Below are positions 24,435 through 33,073 of a stretch of 64,000 bases of DNA, one piece after another (position 1 is the first letter of the stretch; each line of letters starts with the position of its first letter). The stretch spans positions 99,643 to 163,642 of the forward strand of contig JAVBLD010000001.1 in the NCBI GenBank assembly GCA_031553705.1. Reading direction: 5' to 3'. Origin of the DNA: JAVBLD01 sp031553705. Lineage in GTDB: Bacteria > Bacteroidota > Bacteroidia > Bacteroidales > Marinifilaceae. The position numbers were made by a program, and so were the translations under genes. The notes under the pieces are model-generated. The model saw nothing but the letters and a program-made list of their open reading frames with translations, was not told the DNA's origin and searched no databases.

Positions 24435-26870
24435 ATGAATAAGAATATAAATCGCAGGCCGACAGAAAAAAAGACCGAAAAAAAGAGAGAAAAAACGCAA
24501 ACTTCTATCGTCCCTTCGTTTTTCAAGGAACAACGTACACAGATAATCATCGGTATTACTGTGATTCTGATTGCGTTTTATGTCCTGTTCTCATTAATCG
24601 GATTTTTCTTTACGGGAGGAATTGACCAGAGCCTGATCGACAGAGGGGTACATACTATCGTTCTCAATCCGGATATCGTAGCAAGCAATCCGGCCGGAAA
24701 GATCGGAGCATGGATTTCCAACCTGTTGATAAACCGTTGGTTCGGTGTATCTTCTTTCGTCTTTTGCTTCATTATTGCTATCACAGGCATCCGGATCGCC
24801 GGAGGAAGAATCAACGGATATATACTCAAACTGGTTCTCAGTATAGCTATCATCCTGTGGATATCCATGTTTCTTGGATTTATTACGGAAACTTTGGTAG
24901 AGCTATTCGGCGTCGGAACCGGTTACCTCTTTCTGGGAGGCGGCCACGGCTATTTTGCCAGCTTATGGCTCGATTCGCTGATCGGCAGGGTCGGTACTTT
25001 TCTATTCTTGCTGCTCTCTTTTATGACCATCCTGTTTTTCGGTTTTGAAAAAGCATTTCATAAATGTATGGATGCCTTCAAGGCAATGATGCAAAAAAGA
25101 AAGGCTAAAACCATCGATAACATTCAGACAGACAATCATACGGAAGAAGAAGAAGTTCTTCCCGGCGAGGAGCCCAAAAGGCCTGATTTTGCACACACAC
25201 CGCAATATATAGACGAGTTCGAATTTAAAGAAGAACTGGACGATCTCCGGGACGACGATGAGAACAATTCCAAACTCCTAAACGATGAAGTTACCTTCAC
25301 CGTTAGCGATAAAAATCAGGAGGAAACCGTCGACCGCAATCTGGTACCGATGGAAGACTATGATCCGACGATCGACCTGTCGCACTACCAATACCCTACA
25401 CTCGATCTGCTCGAAGAGCACTCCTCCGGCAACCGGAAAGTGACCCAGCAAGAGCTCGAGGAGAACAAGACCAAAATTGTAGAAACCCTGCGGAACTATA
25501 AAATCGAAATCATCAAGATCGAAGCTACCATTGGTCCTACAGTGACACTATATGAAATTATTCCTGCTCCGGGAGTAAAAATATCCAGGATAAAAAACCT
25601 CGAAGACGACATCGCGCTTAGCCTGTCGGCACTCGGTATCCGTATCATTGCCCCCATCCCTGGAGCCGGAACGATCGGCATCGAAGTACCCAACCAGAAC
25701 CCGGAAGTTGTTTCGATGCGAAGCATCATCGCTTCCAAAAAGTTCCAAGAATCGAAATATGCCCTGCCGGTGGCATTAGGACGAACCATCTCAAACGAAA
25801 CCTATACTTTCGACCTGACGAAAATGCCTCATTTACTGGTAGCAGGAGCAACAGGACAAGGAAAATCGGTAGGACTCAATGCGATCATTACTTCCCTACT
25901 CTACAAAAAGCACCCGTCACAACTGAAGTTCGTAATGGTCGACCCCAAAAAGGTGGAGCTAAGCATTTATTCCGTCATTGAAAGACACTTCCTGGCCAAA
26001 CTTCCCGACGAAGAAGAGGCTATTATCACAGAGACGACCAAAGTAGTAAACACCCTTAATTCGCTCTGTATGGAGATGGATAGCCGTTACGACCTGTTGA
26101 AAGTCGCCCAGGTAAGGAACATCAAAGAGTACAATGACAAATTTGTCAAACGGCATTTGAACCCGGAAAAAGGGCATAAATATCTCCCTTATATCGTAGT
26201 TATTGTCGATGAATTTGCAGACCTGATCATGACTGCCGGTAAAGAAGTAGAGCAACCCATCGCCCGCATTGCACAATTGGCGCGAGCCGTAGGAATTCAC
26301 ATGATCATTGCGACCCAGCGTCCCTCCACCAATATTATCACCGGAGTGATTAAGGCTAACTTCCCGGCGCGTATCGCATTCAAAGTCGCGTCGATGATTG
26401 ACTCCCGCACGATCCTCGACTCTCCCGGGGCCAACCAGTTGATCGGAAGAGGAGATATGCTGATCTCCGTAGGAAGTGAAATGGTGCGCGTACAATGTGC
26501 TTTTGTCGATACGCCCGAAGTAGATGCCGTCACCAGTCATATATGCAGCCAGCAATCTTATCCTGCCGCATTTGCATTGCCAAAATATGTTCCGGAAAAT
26601 GACGGCGCGTTAGGAAGTGTATCCGAAGCCGATCTTGGAGTAAAGGACCCGTTATTTGACGAAGTGGCAAGATTGATCGTTGCTACGCAACAAGGCTCCA
26701 CGTCATCCATTCAGCGGCGTTTTGCCATTGGCTACAACCGCGCCGGAAGAATTATGGATCAGCTCGAAGCGGTCGGTATCGTCGGTCCGTACGAAGGCAG
26801 TAAAACCAGGCAGGTATTAATACCCGATGAATACAGCCTTGAAATCTTATTACGAAAAAACAATTTCTAA
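24435..26870 (+). CDS. ftsK: FtsK/SpoIIIE DNA translocase
   Basis: Septal DNA pump that clears chromosome dimers and coordinates segregation with division. 811 residues. A basic head is followed by four transmembrane helices (about 35-205), an acidic linker (210-310), alpha and beta domains with Walker A GATGQGKSVGLNAI and Walker B VVIVDEFADLIM, and the C-terminal gamma winged helix (SSIQRRFAIGYNRAGRIMDQ, VGPYEGSKTRQVLI) that reads KOPS-type sequences. The short linker resembles SpoIIIE and Bacteroidota FtsK more than E. coli FtsK. Followed after 18 bases by a CPBP protease gene, likely in one operon. Confidence 0.97.
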   Translation: MNKNINRRPTEKKTEKKREKTQTSIVPSFFKEQRTQIIIGITVILIAFYVLFSLIGFFFTGGIDQSLIDRGVHTIVLNPDIVASNPAGKIGAWISNLLINRWFGVSSFVFCFIIAITGIRIAGGRINGYILKLVLSIAIILWISMFLGFITETLVELFGVGTGYLFLGGGHGYFASLWLDSLIGRVGTFLFLLLSFMTILFFGFEKAFHKCMDAFKAMMQKRKAKTIDNIQTDNHTEEEEVLPGEEPKRPDFAHTPQYIDEFEFKEELDDLRDDDENNSKLLNDEVTFTVSDKNQEETVDRNLVPMEDYDPTIDLSHYQYPTLDLLEEHSSGNRKVTQQELEENKTKIVETLRNYKIEIIKIEATIGPTVTLYEIIPAPGVKISRIKNLEDDIALSLSALGIRIIAPIPGAGTIGIEVPNQNPEVVSMRSIIASKKFQESKYALPVALGRTISNETYTFDLTKMPHLLVAGATGQGKSVGLNAIITSLLYKKHPSQLKFVMVDPKKVELSIYSVIERHFLAKLPDEEEAIITETTKVVNTLNSLCMEMDSRYDLLKVAQVRNIKEYNDKFVKRHLNPEKGHKYLPYIVVIVDEFADLIMTAGKEVEQPIARIAQLARAVGIHMIIATQRPSTNIITGVIKANFPARIAFKVASMIDSRTILDSPGANQLIGRGDMLISVGSEMVRVQCAFVDTPEVDAVTSHICSQQSYPAAFALPKYVPENDGALGSVSEADLGVKDPLFDEVARLIVATQQGSTSSIQRRFAIGYNRAGRIMDQLEAVGIVGPYEGSKTRQVLIPDEYSLEILLRKNNF

Positions 26871-26888
26871 CACTATATTTTCTTTGAT

Positions 26889-27845
26889 ATGTTTTTGGAA
26901 AAAGCCTATACCGGAGAAAACAAATGGTATCTATACCTGGCTACTCTCCTTGTCGTTTTTGGAGCAACCCAATTAGGAAGTGTTCCGCTCGTTATATATA
27001 TGATCCTCCGTAATCCGGAAATTCTGCAAGGAGTCAATATTGCAATGATCACCAATACCAATGCAGGACTGGCATTGACATTACTTTCCTATGCAGTCGG
27101 TTTCTTTACCCTGTTTTTGTGCGTAAAACATATTCACCACAAAAACTATCTGGATATCGTCACTGCCCGTAAAAAAGTCGATTGGAGGCGTATTTTTTTC
27201 AGCGCAGGAATCTGGGCCGCACTCAGTATTATTTTCACCTTCGCACAGCTATTATACACCGGTTTTTCAGATATTCAAATACAGTTCGAACCGTTGAACT
27301 TTATTATCCTGCTCATTATTGTCCTGATCCTGATACCTTTTCAAACCAGTTTTGAAGAACTGCTTTTCAGGGGATATCTGACACAGGGACTTGCGCGTCT
27401 CGTTCGGTACAGATGGATTGCCTTGCTTATTATAAGCATACTGTTCGGGGTTATGCACGCTGCAAATCCGGAAGTTAAGGAATTTGGATTCTGGGTTGCC
27501 ATGCCCCAATATATCCTGATGGGTCTTATTATGGGCTATGTTGCAATCAAAGACGATGGCCTTGAGTTAGCCCTTGGCCTACACTTGGCAAACAATATCA
27601 CCGCAGCCGTATTATTTACATCCGATTCTTCGGCACTTCAAACACATGCGATTTTTAAGGATCTGACTCCGTCGGCATCTCATTGGGATACACTAATGAT
27701 GTTCGTCGTCGGATTGCTCTTTATCTATATCTGCAACCGGAAATATCATTTCATCAACAAAGTTAAATTATGCGAAAAAATAGGTCCGGTTCCCTTTCAT
27801 AAAGAGAATGATACTCTGGATTCCGGACTACAAACCGGGGTTTAA
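26889..27845 (+). CDS. CPBP-family intramembrane metalloprotease
   Basis: 318 residues, about eight transmembrane helices. CAAX-protease/bacteriocin-processing (Abi) signatures: SFEELLFRGYLTQGL (the EExxxR motif), FGVMHAANPE (FxxxH) and GLHLANNITAA (HxxxN/D) form the membrane-embedded metal site. Roles in this family range from prenyl-protein processing to bacteriocin self-immunity; nothing here decides between them. The 18-base gap to ftsK suggests co-transcription with a division gene. Confidence 0.9.
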   Translation: MFLEKAYTGENKWYLYLATLLVVFGATQLGSVPLVIYMILRNPEILQGVNIAMITNTNAGLALTLLSYAVGFFTLFLCVKHIHHKNYLDIVTARKKVDWRRIFFSAGIWAALSIIFTFAQLLYTGFSDIQIQFEPLNFIILLIIVLILIPFQTSFEELLFRGYLTQGLARLVRYRWIALLIISILFGVMHAANPEVKEFGFWVAMPQYILMGLIMGYVAIKDDGLELALGLHLANNITAAVLFTSDSSALQTHAIFKDLTPSASHWDTLMMFVVGLLFIYICNRKYHFINKVKLCEKIGPVPFHKENDTLDSGLQTGV

Positions 27846-27975
27846 TCCAGGATCGCATAGATTAGCATATTCCGGTTGAGAATCTGAGGTTTCCAAGATT
27901 GTTATTTTTTTCCTAAAATAGTCCGATTTACCCTACTCCGACAAGCAAGTCGCAGAATATGTTCGAAAAAAATAC

Positions 27976-27983
27976 TACCTTTG
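27976..27983 (+). promoter_or_regulatory. -7 element upstream of the C1B peptidase, long leader
   Basis: TACCTTTG fits TAnnTTTG. If used, the 5' leader is about 170 bases (to ATG 28159). No clear -33 and no recognised riboswitch in the leader. Confidence 0.4.
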
Positions 27984-28158
27984 ACAAAGCCGTAAAAAAG
28001 ATAATTAGCAGGGTGTCTAAATTAAGATCGATTTTAGGAAACGAACATAGTGCAAAAATTGTCCTCTGAATACTGCCGGACAACGGCAAAGATCAAGGCT
28101 GCAAAGTTGGATATTATACTAATATATGAATTGATTTATAATAATAAAAAACCAGAAA

Positions 28159-29343
28159 ATGAAGAAAATCAGTTTTTTAATGTTGTTGGTGTTGATTGGA
28201 GTTGCTACCGTATCGGCCCAGGATAAACAAAAAGGCGGATACCAATTTACCGATATCAAACGCCTTCCGACTACCAGTGTTAAATCGCAGGACCGTGCAG
28301 GAACCTGTTGGTCATGGTCGGGAATCTCATTTTTCGAATCGGAAATGATCCGGCAGGGAAAGGACTCCGTTAGCCTGGCTCCAATGTATGTGGTGTGGAA
28401 TACTTATAATGCAAAGGCCGACAAATACGTCCGGATGCATGGATCGTTGAACTTCGGACAGGGAGGCTCGTTTGCCGATGTACAATGGGCTGTTAAAAAT
28501 TTCGGTATCGTACCGTTGAATGTGTACCAGGGTCTGAACTATGGAGAGGACGTTCATGCGCATGGAGAGCTTGATGATATACTGAAAGGATATGTAGACG
28601 CTGTAATCAAAAACTCTAACAAAAGACTGAGTACGGCCTGGAAAAAAGGTTATGAAGGCGTATTGAATGCTTATCTGGGGGAAAAGCCGGCTAAATTTAC
28701 CTACAAAGGAAAAGAGTATACTCCGCAGACATTTACCAAAGATGTTACCGGACTCAATATGAATGACTATATCGGACTTACCTCCTTTTCACATCATCCC
28801 TTCTATGAATCGTTTGTGCTTGAAATACCGGACAACTGGATCTGGGAAAGCTGTTACAATATTCCGATCAACGAACTGATGGATGTGCTGGATAAAGCTA
28901 TCGACAACGGATACACTTTTGCATGGGGAGCCGACGTATCGGAAAAAGGTTTTGTCAGAAATGGTTACGCAGTAGTGCCGACATTCGACACCAAAGAGAT
29001 GAGCGATGCCGAAATTGCGAAATGGGTAAATATGCCTAAAAATCAGCAAGAACTGGAGATGTTGAAAAAACCGGGAGCAGAGAAACAGATCACACAAGAG
29101 ATGCGCCAAGCCGAATTCGATAATTACCTGACAACCGATGACCACGGTATGCATGTAATTGGTAAAGCCAAAGATCAAAACGGTAACAAATACTTTATCG
29201 TAAAAAATTCATGGGGGAATTACGGCGACTATAAAGGTTACCTTTATGCATCATATCCTTTTGTTGCATTCAAAACAACTACGATCCTGATCCATAAAGA
29301 TGCCCTTCCGAAAGATCTGAAAAAGAAACTGGGTATAAAATAA
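28159..29343 (+). CDS. exported C1B cysteine peptidase (bleomycin hydrolase / PepC-like)
   Basis: 394 residues with a signal peptide (KKISFLMLLVLIGVATVSAQ). Papain-fold aminopeptidase: catalytic Cys in DRAGTCWSWSGISFFESEM (near residue 51), His in TDDHGMHVIGKAKDQNG and Asn in FIVKNSWGNYGDYKGY. The insertion pattern and the KTTTILIHKDALPKDL tail match Bacteroidota exported C1B peptidases rather than cytosolic PepC, which is about 440 residues and has no signal. Probably periplasmic peptide trimming. Own transcription unit, closed by a strong terminator. Confidence 0.92.
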   Translation: MKKISFLMLLVLIGVATVSAQDKQKGGYQFTDIKRLPTTSVKSQDRAGTCWSWSGISFFESEMIRQGKDSVSLAPMYVVWNTYNAKADKYVRMHGSLNFGQGGSFADVQWAVKNFGIVPLNVYQGLNYGEDVHAHGELDDILKGYVDAVIKNSNKRLSTAWKKGYEGVLNAYLGEKPAKFTYKGKEYTPQTFTKDVTGLNMNDYIGLTSFSHHPFYESFVLEIPDNWIWESCYNIPINELMDVLDKAIDNGYTFAWGADVSEKGFVRNGYAVVPTFDTKEMSDAEIAKWVNMPKNQQELEMLKKPGAEKQITQEMRQAEFDNYLTTDDHGMHVIGKAKDQNGNKYFIVKNSWGNYGDYKGYLYASYPFVAFKTTTILIHKDALPKDLKKKLGIK

Positions 29344-29405
29344 TCGAACAGTATACGGTATACCGGCTTCTTGTATTTTCTGAGGAATATTTTACAGAAA
29401 AATCT

Positions 29406-29445
29406 AAAAGAGATTGTCCTTTCTTTCTTCCGGACAATCTCTTTT
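29406..29445 (+). terminator. terminator of the C1B peptidase gene
   Basis: 14-bp stem AAAAGAGATTGTCC (29406-29419) / GGACAATCTCTTTT (29432-29445) with T run; begins 63 bases after the stop codon. Confidence 0.88.
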
Positions 29446-29448
29446 TTT

Positions 29449-29456
29449 TAACTTTG
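29449..29456 (+). promoter_or_regulatory. -7 element of the flavodiiron gene
   Basis: TAACTTTG begins four bases after the preceding terminator stem, 35 bases before the ATG at 29491. The -33 position falls inside the terminator loop and has no clear TTTG. Confidence 0.5.
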
Positions 29457-29490
29457 TATGCGTAACGTAAAATTTAATAAACCATAGAAT

Positions 29491-30681
29491 ATGAACAGCA
29501 GTATCGAAATCAAAAAAGAGATATATTGGATCGGAGTAAATGACAGAAGAACCCACCTGTTTGAGAACTTTTGGCCTCTTCCTAAGGGAGTTGCCTACAA
29601 CTCTTATGTCGTAGTGGACAACCGTGTAGCCGTCATCGACACAGTCGAAAAAAGCAAAATGGATGACTATATCGAAAACCTGGAAGCTATTCTGCAAGGT
29701 AAAAAGGTGGATTACCTGATCATTAACCACATGGAACCGGACCACTCCGGTGCCATCAAAGCATTGTTATGCCATTATCCCGGTCTGACCATTGTCGGCA
29801 ACAGCAAGACCTTCCCGATGCTGGAGAGCTATTATGGCATTAGCACAAGCCTATTGGAAGTGAAAGAAGGCGATACGCTCGACCTGGGCAACCGCAAACT
29901 TAATTTTTATATGACCCCGATGCTCCACTGGCCGGAAACGATGGTCACCTATATTCCCGAAGAGAAGATCCTGTTCAGCGGCGATATTTTCGGCGCTTTC
30001 GGGACCCTGGACGGCGGCCTGTTCGACGACCAACTGGATTTGGATTACCTGGAAGAAGAAATCAGTCGCTACTACTCGAATATTGTTGGGAAATACGGTG
30101 CTCCGGCGCAAACAGCTTTGAAAAAACTGGCAACCCTGCCTATCGAAATGATCGGAGCCACACATGGTCCGATCTGGCGGAGCCATATAAACGATATCAT
30201 CGCCAAATACGACAAATGGAGTCAATTCGAAAGCGATCCGGGAGTGGTTATTGCATTCAGCTCCATGTACGGCCACACTGAACAGATGGCGGATATGATC
30301 GCCCGTGTCCTGGCTGAAAAAGGCATTAAAAAGATCCGTATCCACGATACATCCAAAACCCACCCTTCTTACATTATTGATGACATCTTCCGCTACCGGG
30401 GAGTGATTCTCGGCAGCTGCGCATATAACGGCGGCATTTTTCCGACAATGGACAGTCTGCTCGGTAAAGTGGAACAAATCGGCATCAAAAACCGATTACT
30501 GGCCTTTTTTGGTAATAAAACCTGGGGCGGCGGAGCACTTCCCCGTTTCAGCACATTTGCCGAAAAGACAAAGTGGGAAATAATAGCAGATTCCTGTGAA
30601 GCGACCGGTTCTCCGAAACAGGCGGACATCGAACAATGTCGTGCCATTGCAGAAGCTATGGCTGTACAACTCCAGAAATAA
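29491..30681 (+). CDS. A-type flavodiiron protein (oxygen/NO reductase)
   Basis: 396 residues, cytosolic. An N-terminal metallo-beta-lactamase domain with the diiron ligands in NHMEPDHSG (HxExDH), HWPETMVTY, FSGDIFGAFG and GATHGPIWR is followed by a flavodoxin domain (from about residue 250, VVIAFSSMYGHTEQMADMIA) that binds FMN. This is the minimal FprA type with no rubredoxin domain. It reduces O2 to water or NO to N2O, protecting an anaerobe. The electron donor is not encoded next to it. Own promoter directly behind the upstream terminator. Confidence 0.95.
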   Translation: MNSSIEIKKEIYWIGVNDRRTHLFENFWPLPKGVAYNSYVVVDNRVAVIDTVEKSKMDDYIENLEAILQGKKVDYLIINHMEPDHSGAIKALLCHYPGLTIVGNSKTFPMLESYYGISTSLLEVKEGDTLDLGNRKLNFYMTPMLHWPETMVTYIPEEKILFSGDIFGAFGTLDGGLFDDQLDLDYLEEEISRYYSNIVGKYGAPAQTALKKLATLPIEMIGATHGPIWRSHINDIIAKYDKWSQFESDPGVVIAFSSMYGHTEQMADMIARVLAEKGIKKIRIHDTSKTHPSYIIDDIFRYRGVILGSCAYNGGIFPTMDSLLGKVEQIGIKNRLLAFFGNKTWGGGALPRFSTFAEKTKWEIIADSCEATGSPKQADIEQCRAIAEAMAVQLQK

Positions 30682-30692
30682 TATCTAAAGTT

Positions 30693-30761
30693 GTCCACAA
30701 ATTACACGAATTATATTATATGAGAAACAAATTTCTGTGATAATTCGTGTAATCTGTGGAC
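30693..30761. repeat. long imperfect palindrome (REP/MITE-like)
   Basis: Arms at 30693-30713 (GTCCACAAATTACACGAATT...) and 30741-30761 are complementary at 20 of 21 positions, separated by 27 AT-rich bases. The element fills the gap between the flavodiiron and dehydrogenase genes. Related TTCGTAATT and cAGATTACA-type strings are typical of dispersed intergenic repeats in Bacteroidota; it may also end transcription. Confidence 0.75.
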
Positions 30762-30776
30762 CAAAACGAATCGCCA

Positions 30777-31706
30777 ATGAACATCGTATTTCTCGACGCC
30801 TATTCTATCGGATCTGTAGATGTCTTCCCAATCTCACAGCTTGGTAATTACACCTCCTACTTCGATACCAGCTATGCAAAGATCATCGAACGTTGCATAA
30901 ATGCTGACATCGTTATAATAAACAAAATAAAATTCACCCGGGAGATTATCGACAAGCTGCCGAACCTGAAATTAATATGTGTGGCAGCCACCGGTGTCAA
31001 CAATGTCGATGTAGAATATGCAAAAAGCAAAAGCATCGAAGTGAAAAATGTTCCGAACTACTCTACCGAAAGCGTTGCAGAAGCTACATTTGCCTTTGCT
31101 TTGATGCTTATGCGCAACCTGGCATACTATGACAAGTATGTAAAAGAGGGCGAATATACCCGTAGCGGACGGATATTCCATACCGAAAAGTCAATCACGG
31201 AAATCCGGGGTAAAGAGTGGGGAATCATCGGAATGGGAAACATCGGGCAACGCGTAGCCACGATTGCGAAAGCCTTTGGAGCCAAAATCTCCTATTACTC
31301 CACTTCCGGAAAAAATCTCTCTGCCGGATATCCTTGCAAATCCCTTGACGAAATCTTATGTGATTCGGACATCATATCCATTCATGCACCGCTAAATCCA
31401 CAAACCGAACACCTGATAAACTACGAATGCCTGCAGCAAATGAAACCCTCCGCAATTCTGATAAACGTAGGCAGGGGTAATATCATCAATGAAGCAGACC
31501 TTGCCCGCGCCCTGAATGAAGAACTGATTGCCGGGGCAGGAATAGACGTATTCGCCTGCGAACCGATAGACCCAAGCAACCCCCTATTATCAGTTACAGA
31601 CAAGAACAAACTGATCCTGACCCCCCACGGTGGCTGGGCCTCCCTCGAAGCCCGCAAAGTGCTGGTCGAAAGAATTGCCCACAATATCCTTGAGTTTATA
31701 CAGTGA
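30777..31706 (+). CDS. D-2-hydroxyacid dehydrogenase (NAD-dependent)
   Basis: 309 residues from the ATG at 30777 (MNIVFLDAYSIGSVD); an earlier in-frame ATG at 30756 lies within the palindrome and is unlikely. NAD-binding GIIGMGNIGQRVATIA, catalytic Arg in INVGRGNIINEADL, Glu in AGIDVFACEPI and His in LTPHGGWASLEA are all present. The family includes glycerate/hydroxypyruvate, phosphoglycerate and D-lactate dehydrogenases. The sequence is closest in style to hydroxypyruvate/glycerate dehydrogenases, but the substrate is not settled. No ACT domain, so not a full-length SerA. Confidence 0.9.
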   Translation: MNIVFLDAYSIGSVDVFPISQLGNYTSYFDTSYAKIIERCINADIVIINKIKFTREIIDKLPNLKLICVAATGVNNVDVEYAKSKSIEVKNVPNYSTESVAEATFAFALMLMRNLAYYDKYVKEGEYTRSGRIFHTEKSITEIRGKEWGIIGMGNIGQRVATIAKAFGAKISYYSTSGKNLSAGYPCKSLDEILCDSDIISIHAPLNPQTEHLINYECLQQMKPSAILINVGRGNIINEADLARALNEELIAGAGIDVFACEPIDPSNPLLSVTDKNKLILTPHGGWASLEARKVLVERIAHNILEFIQ

Positions 31707-31831
31707 ACGAACAGACAACATCAACTATACAACCTGCATCTAAATAGGATCAATATTTTTCAGGAAAGAACTCCTGATTTTACAGGTAGATATACCATAA
31801 TAGATTAGGATTCTTCTATATTAATAATCTC

Positions 31832-32962
31832 CTAAAGCGGCAACGTAATATAAAACCGCGTACCCGCTTTTTCAGAACTTGTAAATCCGACGCGACCTTT
31901 CAGATAGCGTTCGCCAAATAGTTTCATACTGTATGTGCCTATGCCCCGGCTGGAATCTTTGGTGGAAAAAGAGCGCTTAAAAACCATATTTGCCACGTCC
32001 TGAGGTATAACCTGTTTATTATGAACAAAAAAGGTAATGGAATTAATATCAGCAGTAAAACCGATAGTAATCCGGTCATTAATCCATGATGCCTCTACTG
32101 CGTTCTTCAACATATTCAGCAATACCCGCTGCAATAAAGAGATATCGGTTTGAAACCGAACATCATTGTCCATCATATCGGTAATAATAACTTTATCCTT
32201 TGCCGATTCCAGGAATTGTACCGATTTAATAGCGACATCTATCATTTCGAAAGCGCTCGTATCCAAAATATTTATCAAAAGATTATTGGATTCGGCATTG
32301 ATCAACTGCCTGTATGAGGTAATCTCGTCATTGATCGTATCAGTCACGGTAAATAATATATCGGTCAATTCGCCTAACTTCCCCTCAGCATCCGCCTCTT
32401 TCATACGGTATGCCAAACCGTTCAGATTACTCGTTTTATTGGAAAGATCATGTAAAAAAGTACGTTCGAGCATTTGCTTGCGCTTCACCGCACTAATATC
32501 GGTCAACGTCACAATCACATAAAAATCGCCATCCGTAACAGCAAAAGGAGAAGTAGCTACCTGAAATTCAAACGGAATAAGCTGTCCGTCAATATCAGAA
32601 GTAAGAAAACATTCTCCCTGCTGGGGCAATCGAGTATCCAGGCTTCGAAATATACTGTTAGCGGCTCCACAATGACGACATGCTTCTGCCGTTCCGCATC
32701 CGCCTTGTGTCTCATGCGAATGAATACAACAGATAAGCTCACCCGGACGCAACCCCAATATATTTTCCATCTGTTCAACCCCCAGTAACGACATTAGCGC
32801 TTTATTCGCATATACAATCTGCCGGTTTTTATTCACAACTACACTCAGACATGGCATTGCATCCAAAATTTGCTGGGCATGATCAATACTTTTCACCTGC
32901 TTATATTCCCGCAATATTTCATCCATGTCGCTACGTTTGGCAGGGGTAAGATATATATCCAT
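31832..32962 (-). CDS. orphan sensor histidine kinase with cysteine-rich PAS domain
   Basis: 376 residues, no transmembrane segment. A PAS domain (about 28-160) contains an unusual Cys cluster (C78, C79, C89, C95, C98) in CCIHSHETQGGCGTAEACRHC, then a dimerisation region with His171 in FLHDLSNKTSNL, then HATPase_c with the N-box LNMLKNAVEAS and G-box GIGTYSMKLFGE. The Cys arrangement recurs in PAS domains of anaerobes and could hold a metal, an Fe-S cluster or a redox disulfide (inference). No response regulator is adjacent. The 125-base gap before it contains a weak 6-bp hairpin (31760-31777). Confidence 0.88.
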   Translation of the reverse strand: MDIYLTPAKRSDMDEILREYKQVKSIDHAQQILDAMPCLSVVVNKNRQIVYANKALMSLLGVEQMENILGLRPGELICCIHSHETQGGCGTAEACRHCGAANSIFRSLDTRLPQQGECFLTSDIDGQLIPFEFQVATSPFAVTDGDFYVIVTLTDISAVKRKQMLERTFLHDLSNKTSNLNGLAYRMKEADAEGKLGELTDILFTVTDTINDEITSYRQLINAESNNLLINILDTSAFEMIDVAIKSVQFLESAKDKVIITDMMDNDVRFQTDISLLQRVLLNMLKNAVEASWINDRITIGFTADINSITFFVHNKQVIPQDVANMVFKRSFSTKDSSRGIGTYSMKLFGERYLKGRVGFTSSEKAGTRFYITLPL

Positions 32963-33073
32963 TGTTATTTAATAAATTACTATACAAACAAAGATCACAA
33001 TATTTTCTAGTTTTCAGCTTATATTTTATCAACTGAATGTCACTAACATCTACAAAATAAACTACTATTACTT

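Noticed and set aside
25959..26555. 198-codon frame antisense to ftsK
   Set aside because: It lies opposite the conserved ATPase domain and has no recognisable features.
27984..28158. Riboswitch in the long leader of the C1B peptidase gene
   Set aside because: No known riboswitch core motif could be recognised, and the -7 element defining the leader is itself weak.
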